From Dendrobium chrysotoxum (Eukaryota > Streptophyta > Magnoliopsida > Asparagales > Orchidaceae): a stretch of DNA of 64,000 nucleotides. Under the pieces are notes generated by a model. It did not search any database and was not told the DNA's origin. It worked only from the letters and a program-made list of their open reading frames with translations. The position numbers were made by a program, and so were the translations under genes. This document shows, one piece after another, positions 24,817 to 36,299 of this stretch. Position 1 is the first letter of the stretch. The number at the start of each line of letters is the position of its first letter. The DNA is taken from assembly GCA_019925795.1 (NCBI GenBank), contig CM034314.1, positions 82,332,780 to 82,396,779 on the forward strand. Reading direction: 5' to 3'.

Positions 24817-26377
24817 GGATTTTTACATACATGATACTTAAAAGTTTCTTATTTACTCACCTAACACCTAAAGTTGTCTATTTACACACCTACCACTTAA
24901 AATTTATTTGGCTTTCTAAAATAACATTCTGTCTTCCTCCGTCAAAACCCCGCACGACGATGGCTTCTTCACGCAAAACTCATCTTCCATGCCTCTTATT
25001 TGAGCGGCTCCTTTGCTATTTGCTCATCTTCTCCATTCTGTCAAACATAGAAACTCATATTCGTTCTCGTCGAAACATCGCCCACCTTCTCCATTTTTTG
25101 CGAACATCCTGACGGAGTAGAATTGCTCGACGTGTGGCTTGACCTTCTGGCATATTCGCCCTACAATCCTATCTCCCTCGATCTGTCGTTCCAAAAAACC
25201 TCATTAGGGTAAATGCTTCAGGTTCCCTCGGCCTCCCATTTGAAGTTCCTCTGAAATAGAACAACTGGGGTCTGACTTACATTGTTGAGGTAAATGATGC
25301 CTGCTAAAGAACATCTGGCATCGTTCATAAGAATTTATTTTACTTCATAGGATATATTTTCAACTTATTAAAAATTTACTTCATTGTTCTAGTTTTACTT
25401 CATTGTATTCTCTTTAAGTGCAAAGAGAAGTATTGGAAAGATTGCATTGGCTTATTGGATGAAATTTATTTCATTAATAACTTTATTGCTAGATATGAAT
25501 TTCAACAATGTGTGCTATATTGTGTTCAAATATGGAGGATATTGGAGTGTAGTGAAGGGCCAAAGCAGGCTAAAATATGTTGGTGGAAGTCATAATACTT
25601 TAAAGCTTGCAAGAAGTGATGTTAATTTGTTATTATTGAAAGAACGAACCGAAGCAATTTGCCCGTGGCTAAGGGGTCAAGCCTATGACCTACACTATCA
25701 CATCAATGGAACATCGCCTAAAAATTACATGCCCATTATAAGTGATACAAATGTAATGGACATGCTTATAGATTCTTCTAATTGCCACAAAATGGAGGTG
25801 GTTATCATTGTGAAAAATCATGAAGAAGATATGGGTGTTATTTATGACAGCCAGCATGTGGATACGCATGATTTAAGTGCGAACAGCATGGCCAACAATG
25901 ATGTAATAATAGGTGGAATGTTTGATGGTTTATTTACAGCTCCGAATTTAGAAGAAAATTCTATATGTTGGATTACGATTCGAGGACTCATTATGTTTCA
26001 AACGAGCCATTCCTTCCAATGCAAATTTACATAACTTTGATATCAAGATTAAGGCTAGTGACAAATCAAGAGTTATTGCTACTTGCACATATCGTGGTTG
26101 TCCTTGGAGGGTACGAGCTTTGTTATGTTCTGATGGGTTACGCATTTATGCCTAGGGGTAATCAGAGATGGGAAAAACAAGCAACTATAAGCTGGGTTGC
26201 GCATGAAATCTGGGACATTGTCAAAAGAAATCCTGATATTACACCAATGGACATCAGTATTAACTTAGAGATAACTTTTGGTTTAACTTTATTGTACATG
26301 AAAATATGACGATTAAGGGCACTAGCAAGAGACCAAATGTTTAGATTAATAAATGATAACTACAAGTGGGTGCCTAC
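24817..26377 (+). mobile_element. Truncated Mutator-like element (MULE)
   Basis: It contains an N-terminal MULE transposase fragment (separate entry). The left flank, GGGATTTTTACATACATGATAC with related phrases near 24865 and 24885, resembles terminal regions of some plant MULEs, but no right terminus is present. It ends abruptly at 26378 where LTR fragment F starts, so the rest was displaced or lost. Confidence 0.5.
25447..26340 (+). pseudogene. MuDR-type transposase N-terminal part, frameshifted
   Basis: The first frame (to 26034) has FKYGGYWSV and YVGGS, like the N-terminal F-GG-W----YVGG motif of plant MULE transposases, followed by an acidic linker. After a frameshift near 25960-26040, DKSRVIATCTYRGCPWRVRA matches the MULE DNA-binding domain (DBD_Tnp_Mut: R--A-C---GCPWR--A). 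After another, WDIVKRNPDITPMDI and ITFGLTLLYMK match the IR--P---P--I-----YG--ISY-KA segment, and ALARDQMF follows. The catalytic DDE domain is missing: the sequence ends at LTR fragment F. The open stretch begins at TTG; the first ATG is 25459. Confidence 0.7.
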
Positions 26378-26523
26378 TGTTTATTTGAAAAAGTGTAGTT
26401 TGAAAAAAGATTAATTTTCTCTGAAAAATATTTAATTTCTGGAATGTTTTAATTTTGAGATCGAACACGTCATTATGAATGATAAATTACCTCTGGAGGT
26501 GAACGTATAGTTCCCTAATGGGT
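26378..26523 (-). mobile_element. LTR fragment F (146 bp of an LTR 3' end)
   Basis: Reverse-oriented copy of the last ~145 bp of the family LTR, starting TGTTTATTTG and ending CCCTAATGGGT. The adjoining LTR B repeats the same stretch at 26524-26665. It probably marks an older LTR into which B inserted; the remainder should lie right of the window. A tandem duplication of the LTR B end is the alternative. Confidence 0.65.
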
Positions 26524-27725
26524 TGTTTTGATTGAAAAATATATGTTTTGAAAAAGTGTTTAATTTTCTTTGGGAAACATTTAATTTCTGGAATTTAAAT
26601 TTTATAATCAAACACTTATTGTGAATGATATATCACCTCAAAAGGTGAACATATCATTCCCTAATAGGTTCAGATTACAAATCTTGATTTACCCTGATTA
26701 TCGTAGTCAAACTCAAGGAGAAACAACATATGATCCCGAAGAATCAGAATGATGTTTAATCCAATGTTTAACTACAATAATCTAGTAAAGAGATTATTAA
26801 TTTCATAATCAAGATCACGATAATAGTACGATATATCTTTCCAAGGAAAGAGGATATCGTCTGTTATCGATTATTTGAAAATGACGATCATGATCGTTGA
26901 CTTTTAAATTTCCCAAAGATAATTAATTGAATTTTTGAAAAGCTTGATTTTGAAATCAGGTCTGGGTTTCTAAATCTCCTACGAGCGCAAGCCCCCGTAG
27001 TTAATTACATCGTAAGAAACCAGAAAATTTCCTACGAATACTCTCGATTAAAATAGCGATACAAATTTTATTTAAAAATTCAAAGATTGATATCAAAGAA
27101 GGTAGGGACTGGAATTTCAACAGGGATTGGTTCAAGATTGAACAGTTCTTTTTGGAGTCAAAGGAGGAAGAGTAGGAGGTGTTTTGAGATGCTGAATTAC
27201 TTCAGAAACACCTCAAACTATCCTAAGTGTTGGGCTTGAATTAGATTGAAAGATATTTTAATGTTTGAGTGGTCAATTTTATTAGAAGGTGGGAATCAAA
27301 TTCCCGGAAGATTGAGGTCTTAAGATTGAAGACATGCCTCAGAACCTAAGTCTAAAATGGGTACTGAGAACCAGTGACCCGAAACCTAACTAATGCAATG
27401 CAATCCTGGACTTACCCCGGCCTGGATTGGGGAGCCAGCTAAACCACCTAAACGCTTTAAAACCATGAGTCAAGTCTTTAAATGTAGAGTGGTTAGGGAC
27501 ATTGATTAAGATTGGTTTAAAGAATTGGGGTCGACATCTAGAGCAGATCCTAATTGACCCCTTAACATATGTTGGGTTAAATGCTTAAGCTAGAAATGCA
27601 ATTAAAGATTTAGACTCAATTTTTAATTTGTATCTAATGCAATGCATGCTAGTTGACTCGATGAAATGCTTAAATCAAAATGTAGCAGTTTTAAAATAGG
27701 CTTAAAAATAGGTTTTATCCTAGAG

Positions 27726-27810
27726 ATTGCACAACATCCCCTTGGACAGAACTGCACCCTAATAGGTCAGGTGGTCTGCCAGAACCCACAGGCGGGGAGG
27801 TGCCTAACAC
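27726..27810 (-). other. Conserved LTR block (copy B)
   Basis: Antisense copy of the block at 46955-47026, with the CCCGCCTG, GGCAGACCACCTGACC and CAGTTCTGTCCAAGGGG parts intact. Confidence 0.55.
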
Positions 27811-30800
27811 GGATGAGAAAAGTCAATATGTATGCATGAAAAACTCCCGGCGAGTCCGGGCTTACTTCTTAAGAGCGTTAGAGTTTCTATCTGAGCTTAA
27901 ATATTTTAATTTTATTTAAGTAGAAAAAGTTTATGACCGTACCCTCACGAGCCTCCGATCGGGTTCCAGGCTAAATCAAAATCGACATGCAATAGCGCCA
28001 AATAAACTACTAAAAGCATGCAGGTCCTTAATCGCAATCAACACATCAATTAAATCATTTAAATAATTAAATCAATTAAATAAATGCTCAAACTGAAAGT
28101 CCATAGGCAAGTGCCCTTAATAATACAACCCAGGGTCTGCAGTAAAGTAAAGTGGCCGGGTACCACTGACTACAACCCAGATTCTACTCCTAAGACTCAA
28201 GTGACTTTGAGATTTGAGATCCTTCTCATTCTTCACTTCTTTGTCTTCTTGAAACTCCTTGGATCGTCGGGTCTAGATATCCAAATGAAAAGAAACTCCC
28301 CCTCGATAGGGGTGTTATCTTTTCTCTTTGGATATTTAAACTTCATCCTAATTTGGATCTCCAAATGGATAGGAACTCTCCCCTAAGGGATGTTCCTTCC
28401 TCTTTGGATTCCAAATTGGATGTTTAAACATCTCAATCTCAAATCACTTTAAATTTACAACTCAAATATCATCTCAAATTACATTAATTAAAATTAAAAT
28501 ATAGACTCAACAACCTGCAGGGTTATCCTAATAATCAACAGTTTATATTTGACATCCCAAGCAGTTAATATATTGAAATTTAAAATACTCAAACTAGTCA
28601 CGCTTGGCCATGCTCTTTTTGATTTAAAGGGGGACTTAAGCATGCTTAGCACCTGTGTAATTTTAATATTTATGATTTTTTTTGCCCCCTTTAATTTATG
28701 CCCTGTATGAGCATGGCCACCTGCATAAGATTGAATTAGTACAAATCTTCCCTAGCCTAAGGGTAGATCTAATCGTACAATCAATCACAAAGTGCAGTAA
28801 ATAAGTAAATAAACACATCAATTCTACTACTAGCAAACAGCATGCAGTAAAAGCTCAAAAACCCAGCACACAGCAGAAAAGTAAACACCGGCCTAGCCTA
28901 ATACTAGAGTTGGTTGTCCTAGCAAACCATCTAAAGTGTGTGAGGTAGGCAGTGTGGCTTTGATGTGTCCTAAATAAGCACTTGATTGAGTTCAAGTGGG
29001 TTGAAGGCTTAAGGGTATTTTAATTAAAGTTTAAATCTTAATGATTTGAATTTGATTTTAAATTTGATTTAATTATTTGTTGGATACCACCTTTGTTGCA
29101 CACCGAGGCCGTGAAGTTTATTTCACCTTCCTTGGGGCTAATTTAATAGCCTCGTAGGCCTGGGTTACCCAGTGGTACCCGGTATGATTAAATGATTTGA
29201 GTTTGATTAGTGTTTGAAGGTTGATTAATTTTTAATTAATAATTTGTTGGTTGCTGATTTTAATGTTGATTTAAGATTTTCTGGAGTTTTTAATGATTTA
29301 TTGAATTTTAGAATTTTCGGGATTATTTTAATGATTTAATTCAAGGGTCAACAGTTGACTTTTTGATACAAAAGGTTTTCTGGAAAGTTAATATTTTATT
29401 AAAATACTAGAACTTAATATGATCAGTTAGACAGTAAGTACGCTGAAATTGGATTTTTTCTAGATTTTATTATGAAGGTTTGAAGTTTTGACTTGATTTG
29501 AACTAGGTTTGACCAAAAGTTGACTTTTTCAAAATTTGTTTGATTTCTGGAAACTTAACATTTTTAATAAATATTAGAGCTTATTATGAGTTGAATGCCT
29601 TTGAGTTTGCTCAATTTGGAGTTTATTTGAATTAGTTATGAATTTTTGAAGTTTTGAGTATTTAATGAATTACTTAAATTATTTAATTAGAGACCCTTTT
29701 TGTGATTTGGATCCAAATGATCTCCAAACTTCTTGAAATCAACTCCAAAGGTCAGGAATGACCTAAGGAATGATTTCCAAGTGTTTGGAAATTTTTTGGA
29801 ATTTTTAATTATTTTTAATTAATTAAATTAATTAAATATTAAATTTCAATTAAACTTAAATTAAACTCAATTTTGAAGTCCAGTCAAGGGGCTTTTATTT
29901 TTCATTGATTAAGGGTTTGATTCTGGTCAGTTTGAGGTATTATATGTAATTTTTGGATTTAAATTTGATTTATTAAAATTTCTGGAAGTTTAAATGGCTT
30001 AATTAAGGTTTAATTTTAAAGTATTTGATTAAGGGATTTAAAGGGCTCAAATTTTAGTGAGAATTTTCCCTAGAGCAGGGAAAGTCACTAAACTCAAGGG
30101 GTTTGAATTTCAAATCATTTGGAGTTAAGTTTGATTTGTTAGAATTTTTTTTTAAAAAAATTTAAATTTTGATTAAAAGATTAATATTGATTTAATTAAT
30201 TAAATGGTTTAATGATTCTTAACGTTGCTGAAAATTTTCCTATGGGCTTGAGATGTCACTAAGTTTGAATGTTCAAAATTTCAAGTTAAAAGGAGATGTA
30301 TACTAATTATTGGAATTTTTCTAAGTTCTCTAAACTTAGGTCCTTAATTATTGTCCTTAATGTCACTAAGTTAATTGGATTCAAATCAAAGTCACTAACC
30401 CTTTTGAACATTATCTACAATCACACCAAAACAATCATCAAAGGAGAAAGAAGGTGTCCTAATGCTCTATGGAAGGATCATGATGAATTATTAAGATCAT
30501 AGGTTACCTAATAACCTATGAACTTAAGAGTTCAATTATGAAGCAATAAGTATATTAAATTGAATTGAGGGCATTAGAAGATATAGAATATATCCTCTAA
30601 TAAGATCTCATTCTATTTATAGATGTAATCATATATAATTCAAAGGTTATCCATAAAGGTTATGATATGATTAAAGCCAAATCTCCTTCAAACTATACAT
30701 GATCACAATCTAAACTTATTTCCAATGAAAAATGACATTTCAATGATTCCATGGAGCTCTAATACATGAGGATTGAGTTTTAAATTGAACATATTATAAA

Positions 30801-32739
30801 CTTTCAAAAATCAGGATCAAATTATGATCGAGACTTTCAAAAATTCATAAACTAGTCGGGATTGCATCAAATGAACTTAGAAAAATAGAGGAGCTCAATC
30901 ATAAACCCTAAAACACCTCTGCTCATTTTCAGGTCAAAATAAATTATACATATTTATTTAAAATTAAAAGAAGGTTTTTTGAATAATTGAAATAATTATC
31001 AAAATATTAGTCAAAATAATTTAAATTTATTTTTAAAATAAAGTAGAGAAGAATACGAACAAAACGAGCCCAAGAACTCCAAAAATGGTTGGGAAATGAA
31101 ATTCCTACAAATTTTTGAAGTTCTGGGCTATTTTTAATTTAATTTTAAGAATTTAAAACAAGAGTCAAACGGCGGCGCTGACCCGGGTCCAGACTCTCCA
31201 CGCGGCGCGACGGGATACGGCCACGCGGATGGCGGCGGTCAAGCGGGTCCCTCTAATTATCCAGCGCGGCATTTATGGCAACCGTTGGATATACCGCGGC
31301 TTCAATCCGACGGCTGTGATCAGATCTATGGTAGATCTTTGATCAAGAAAATCGGATGGTTAAATAGAACCCCGCGGTTTCAATGAAGGGTCTGGATTGA
31401 GCCGGACGAAGAATGGATTCATCTGCGGTTTTAATACATCGAACCGGACCACCAATCCAACTCGATCGCAGTCGTTGATCTAAATAAAACAGATCAAACG
31501 GCTGCTGTACTGTCTTCCTCCTCCCGCTCAACAGCAAACCCTAAGCCCGTTTTTTTTTCTTTTACTCAAAACAATGGATCAAATGGATTTAAAATTTGAA
31601 CAGAGATTAAATAGAGTTTAAGAAAGCACGTGGAGGAGTTTTTTAAGCATTTGATGCAATCTTCAATAACCTAATTAGAAACCTAGGTAAATATCTAGGG
31701 TTTAGATCTTACCACTGTAGGATTGATAGTTTTGGATGGTTTAGGTATTGTTGAGCTTGTAGATTTTCCGCGCTCAAATTCCTTGAAGACTTCAAGCCCG
31801 GAGGATGCTTCTATGAGGAGTTTGATCAGCTAGGACGGACCTAGCTTCGGTTTGCCGTCGAGCTCGCCGCCGGTGGCCACTAGACGCTGGAAAATGACCG
31901 GGAAGGGGTATAGGGAGCTCTGGGTATTCAGAACGAAAACTCAGAGAAGCTAGAGCTGGACTAGAATGGGAGATAGCTCTCAATGGGCTTTCACGTCTCT
32001 CCTCCCCCTATTCAGCTATTGGAGCTGCTTTGGACCGTCTAGATGCCTTAGGATGATGGTTCAGATTGAGGACATGTGTCCCAGGCCGTTAAGAGGCAGA
32101 GGGCATAGCTCCTCAGGTGAGAACGACCTTAGGTTCCTTTCACGTGGAGGGGACCACTAGAGTTGTTATCGTCGGGCTGAGGGCACACCAGTAACTAGGT
32201 AACGTCAGGTGGAGTTCAGGGAAGTTTCTGGAGCTGATTCCAAGGGCTGGACGGGCTTGATTTGAGCTGGATGAGTTCGACTTGATCGGGTTGACCAAAA
32301 GTTCATTAAACCATTTTGTTGACTGGTTTTGACCAGTCCACATAGCCAAAGCTTGATAGGATAGACTTTGAAGTTATTTGAATAGGATTCAATTGGTTTA
32401 GAGCCACAAGTCTTGAATGTGGGAAAAAGGAATATATGGAATAAGGTTTGACTAACGCTTATGAGTTGACCAAGTCAAATTGACCATGATTTGGATCATG
32501 ATATGCTTAAGCGTGCTTGAATCATATATTAGAATCAAATTGAGGGTTCAAAGATAATGATTTGATCACAAGGATTGACTTGACCCAAATGGGTCAGATT
32601 TGACTAAACTCGAGTCTTAGTTGACTTAGTCAAATGTTGACTGGGTCAAGGGTCCAATCAAGTCTGAATCACTAAAATGAGTGGTCAGAGAAGTTTGAAT
32701 GGGTTTGAAATTGGTCTGGAGCTTGATTGGGTTTAAATG

Positions 32740-33480
32740 GCTTAAAGGTCTAAATTGGTCAACCTGGGTTGACCTGGTCAACCAAGTTGACCCAGGGCCA
32801 GGGTCTGGACTGAATCAGTTTCAAATGGTAAATGGAGTCTGGTAGATGTGGTTTGAGGGTTTAAATAGGTCATTTGGGTCAAATCACCTATTTGGGCCCT
32901 TAACGGGCTTAATGGGTCAAGTGGGTTGACTTGGTCAACCAAGTTGACCAAGGGTCTGGGTTTGAACTGGAATGGTTTGAAATGATGAATGGGGTCTAGT
33001 GGAGGTGGTTTTAGGGTCTAAATGGGTCATCTAGATCAAATGACCTATTTAGGCCCTTAATGGGCCTAATGGGTCAACTAGGTTGACTTGGTCAACCAGG
33101 TTGACCCAGGGTCAGGGATTGGGTCCAACCAGTTCAGAATGACATTCTGAGTCTACTGATGGTGGTCTCAAAGTCTGGGGAGGCCGTTTAGTCAAAATAA
33201 CCTATTTGGGCCCTTAATGGGCCTTTTAGGTCAACCCTGGTTGACTTGGTCAACCAGGTGGGTCCAGGGTCTCGAAATAGGCTCAACAGATTTGAAATGA
33301 CATTTGGAGACCAATGGTGGTGGTCCTAAGGTCTAGGGAGGTCATTTGGTCAAGATGACCTGTTTTGACCCTAAAGGGGCCTTCTAGGTCAACTAGGTTG
33401 ACTTGGTCAACCAGGTTGACCCAGGGGTTGGAAGTGGGTCCAACAGGTTTGGTTTGACATTTGAAACTTGCTGGAAGTGA
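32740..33480. repeat. Five ~156-bp tandem repeats rich in TTGACC/GGTCAA
   Basis: The core GGTTGACTTGGTCAACCA recurs at about 32767, 32923, 33081, 33239 and 33395, spaced 155-159 bp. Each unit also carries GGCCCTTAA-GGGC and AATGACATTTGGAGTC-like phrases. TTGAC(C/T) is the WRKY W-box core, so each unit has several in both orientations. LTR A has about three diverged units (42420-42790). Confidence 0.8.
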
Positions 33481-33989
33481 TTGCATTTGATTTGGAGCTC
33501 ATTTGACCAAAGTGACTATTCACACCCCATAGGGGTATTTTAGTCATTTTGGCCCCTGGTCAACTAGGTGTCAAATTGAGTCCAACAAAATGTAGTTTAT
33601 TGCTCAATGAGTCATAATTAAGGGTCTGGAGGTGATTGGAGGCTTTGGAGAAAGCTCCAGGGTCAAAATCCACTGGGTGGCAAGTCCAGTGGCATAGACT
33701 GTAAATATTTGAAGGTTTTATAGCCTTTGGATTTCAATTCAGTTTCTGAGGTTAGAGATCTCAGAATGAGCTCAAATTTGGAGGGTTATCTCTAGAGACA
33801 TGTCACATCAGTTTGGAACTAACAGATCTTAAATCAGAGGTCATTTGATAGGGTTTTGAGGTGTTCAAAAATTTGCTGGAAAAGGCTTTCAGGACTTAGA
33901 CCTTTGGCCTTGGATTTGAATCTGGAAATCTGGTTTTGAATTGGATTTTGAGTTTGAATGATAGGATTTGAATTAAGTTTAGATTGAAT

Positions 33990-34560
33990 TGAAGCTTGGA
34001 TTGATCTAGGAGAATCCTAGGGTTTAGAATAGGTCCTAGGGTCCAAATCAGCTTAAGGGAATCCTAGGGTCTAGAATAGATCCTAGGGACTGGAGTCTAG
34101 GAAGATCCTAGAATCTAGAAGTCCTAGGGAAATCCTAGGATCTAGGAATCCTAAAATTCAAGATCTAGAAGGATCTTAGGATCTAGAGTAGATCCTAAAG
34201 TTTGATTTCTAAGAAGATCCTAGGGTTTAGAAGTCCTAGGGCCTGGGATCTAGAATAGTCTTAGGATCTAGGAGAATCCTAAGCCCTAGATAGATCCAGG
34301 AGAATCCTAAGGTCTAAGAGGATCATATGATCTAGAGTCAGATAGAATCCTAGGGTCTAGAATAGATCCTAGGGTCTGAAGTCTAGGAGAATCCTAGAAT
34401 CTTGACCTGTCTTAAATTGCATTGATCTGGGGTCAGGATTGATTTGAATTTGGATTGATCTTAAAGTTTGGATTGCTCTAAGATCAGATTGATCCTAGGG
34501 TTAAGATTGATCCTAAGGATTGGAAAGATCCTAAGGTCTGGATTGGTCCTACTGAGCTCA
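33990..34560. repeat. Short-period CCTAGGATC-type repeats in LTR B
   Basis: Degenerate ~28-35 bp repeats of GATCCTAGGGTCTAGAA-like phrases at the LTR's proximal end. The same repeats begin LTR A (41290-41880) and LTR E (17540-17830), so they are an ancestral part of the LTR. Confidence 0.75.
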
Positions 34561-34571
34561 TACAAAAATGA

Positions 34572-34637
34572 GGTCAACAAATGGACCCCCAATATGTGTA
34601 ATAGAATGTAGTTCTATTGCACATATTGGTGTTGACC
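34572..34637 (-). other. Polypurine tract/LTR junction stem-loop of element B
   Basis: Arms GGTCAACA (34572-34579) and TGTTGACC (34630-34637) enclose an inner 18-bp stem, 34589-34606 with 34612-34629, holding one G-T pair and the loop TGTAG. The 9 bases 34580-34588, part of the polypurine tract on the minus strand, form a one-sided bulge. The outer left arm is the LTR terminus itself. Element A has the same design at 62117-62182. Confidence 0.75.
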
Positions 34638-34639
34638 GA

Positions 34640-36299
34640 ATAGAATGGTCAAGTCTGGAGTTTTGATCTTAAGGGGATGAAAAGTCTATCCCTGGGGAAT
34701 TAAGTTTGAATTGATACTAGGGTAGTGCTAAGAAAAGCGTACTCTACCACTAGTGGGTCTGGTCCTAAGGGAAAGGAAGAATCTATCCCTAAAAGAAAAG
34801 AAAGTCTGGGTGATCCTATAGGAAGAACTCCTAACTATAAAGGATTGAATATGGATTTGATTGTAAGGGAAAGGAAAACCTAACCCTAGAAGATTAAATT
34901 TGAGTTGAATCTAAGGGAAGGAAATCTTAACCCTAGAAGATTGAATTTGAAACTTAATTCTAAGGGAAGGGGATCCTAACCCTAGAAATTTGAATTTGAA
35001 ATGATACTAGGGTAGTGCTGATGCAGCGTACTCTACCACTAGTAGATCTTATCCTAAAGGAAGGGATGTCCTATCCCTAAAGGAAAAGAAGGTCTGGATG
35101 ATCGTATAGAAAGGAAGAATTCCTAACTATAGAGGATCAAGTTTGAATTTGATACTAGGGTAGTGCCACGAAGGGCGTACTCTACCACTAGTAGATCTAA
35201 TCCTAAGGGAAGTGAGAAAAACCCTAGCCCTAAAGAAAAGAAAGCTTGATTGAGATTGATTCCAGGACGGTGCCATAGAGGACTTACTCCATCACTAGGA
35301 AGTCTAATCCCAAGGGAAGGAAGAAGAACCTATCCTAAGGAAGAGAGAACTGGGTTTTAAAATTAAACCCAGGACGGTGCCATAGAGGACTTACTCCATC
35401 ACTGGGGAGTCTAATCCTAAAGGAAGGAGAAAAGCCTAACCTTGAGGAGAAGAGAGTTTGATTTTGGAATTTGAAATTGAATCCAGGACGGGGCCACAAG
35501 GGACTTATTCCATCACTAGGGAATCAAATCCTAAGAGAAGGAGAATACTTACTCTAAGGAAGAGAAGAGCTGGATGATCTCATAGGAAGGTAGTATTACT
35601 TCTTATAGGAGATCATACTTAAAGGTTTGAATTTTGAAACTAGAATGGTGCCGCAGAGGGCGTTATCCATCACTAGTAGATCTAATCCTAAGGAAAGAAA
35701 GCACGATGACTCACATCTGTCCTTAAGGAAAAGAAGACTGGAGGACCCTGAGGGAAGGAAGCATTGCTTCCCACAGAAGGTCAGATCTAGATTTTGAACC
35801 TAGGATGGTGCCACAGAAGGCGTACTCCACCACTAGAGGATCTAATCCTAAGGATAGAAAGCACGATGACTCACATCTTTCCTTAAGGAAAAGAAACTGG
35901 ATGATCCTGTGAGAAAGAAGCATTGCTTCACACAAAATCGGATCTGGAATGATCGTATGTAAAGGAAACTTGCTTTACACAGAGGATCTAGTCTGGATTG
36001 ATCGTATATAGAGGAAACTTGCTCTATATAGAGGATCTCAACTAGAAAGAGACTAGGGTGGTGCCACAGGGGGCGTGCTCCACCACTAGAAGATCTAATC
36101 CTAAGGATATAAAGTACGATGACTCACATCTAACCTTAAGAAAAAGCAAACTGGAAGAAGCTAGGATGGTGCCACGAAGGGCGTACTCCACCACTAGCGG
36201 ATCTAATCCTAAGGATTGAAAGCATGATGACTCACATCTAACCTTAAGAAAAAGAAAACTGGAAGATCTTGTGAGAAGGAAGCATTGCTTCACACAAAA
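34640..36299 (-). repeat. Second 3' repeat block of element B
   Basis: Degenerate ~100-180 bp units with CTAGGGTAGTGC...GTACTCTACCACTAG (imperfect inverted repeat), TCCTAAGG-AAGGA and CATAGGAAG...CTTCTTATAG-like inverted phrases. Two stray hairpin units of the main array occur at 35939-36035. It corresponds to 60116-62110 of element A. Confidence 0.75.

Larger units (their letters stand above)
26524..34579 (-). mobile_element. Element B 3' LTR (8056 bp, antisense)
   Basis: Full-length LTR in reverse: TGTTTTGATTG at 26524 (family 3' end) to GAGGTCAACA at 34579 (reverse of TGTTGACCTC). The polypurine tract directly adjoins 34579, so this is the 3' LTR of element B. It is about 1.1 kb longer than LTR A, partly from five ~156-bp W-box-rich repeats (32740-33480). 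Divergence from A is moderate, so B is older. A GC-rich island lies at 31170-31540. No genes; short frames are chance. Confidence 0.88.
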
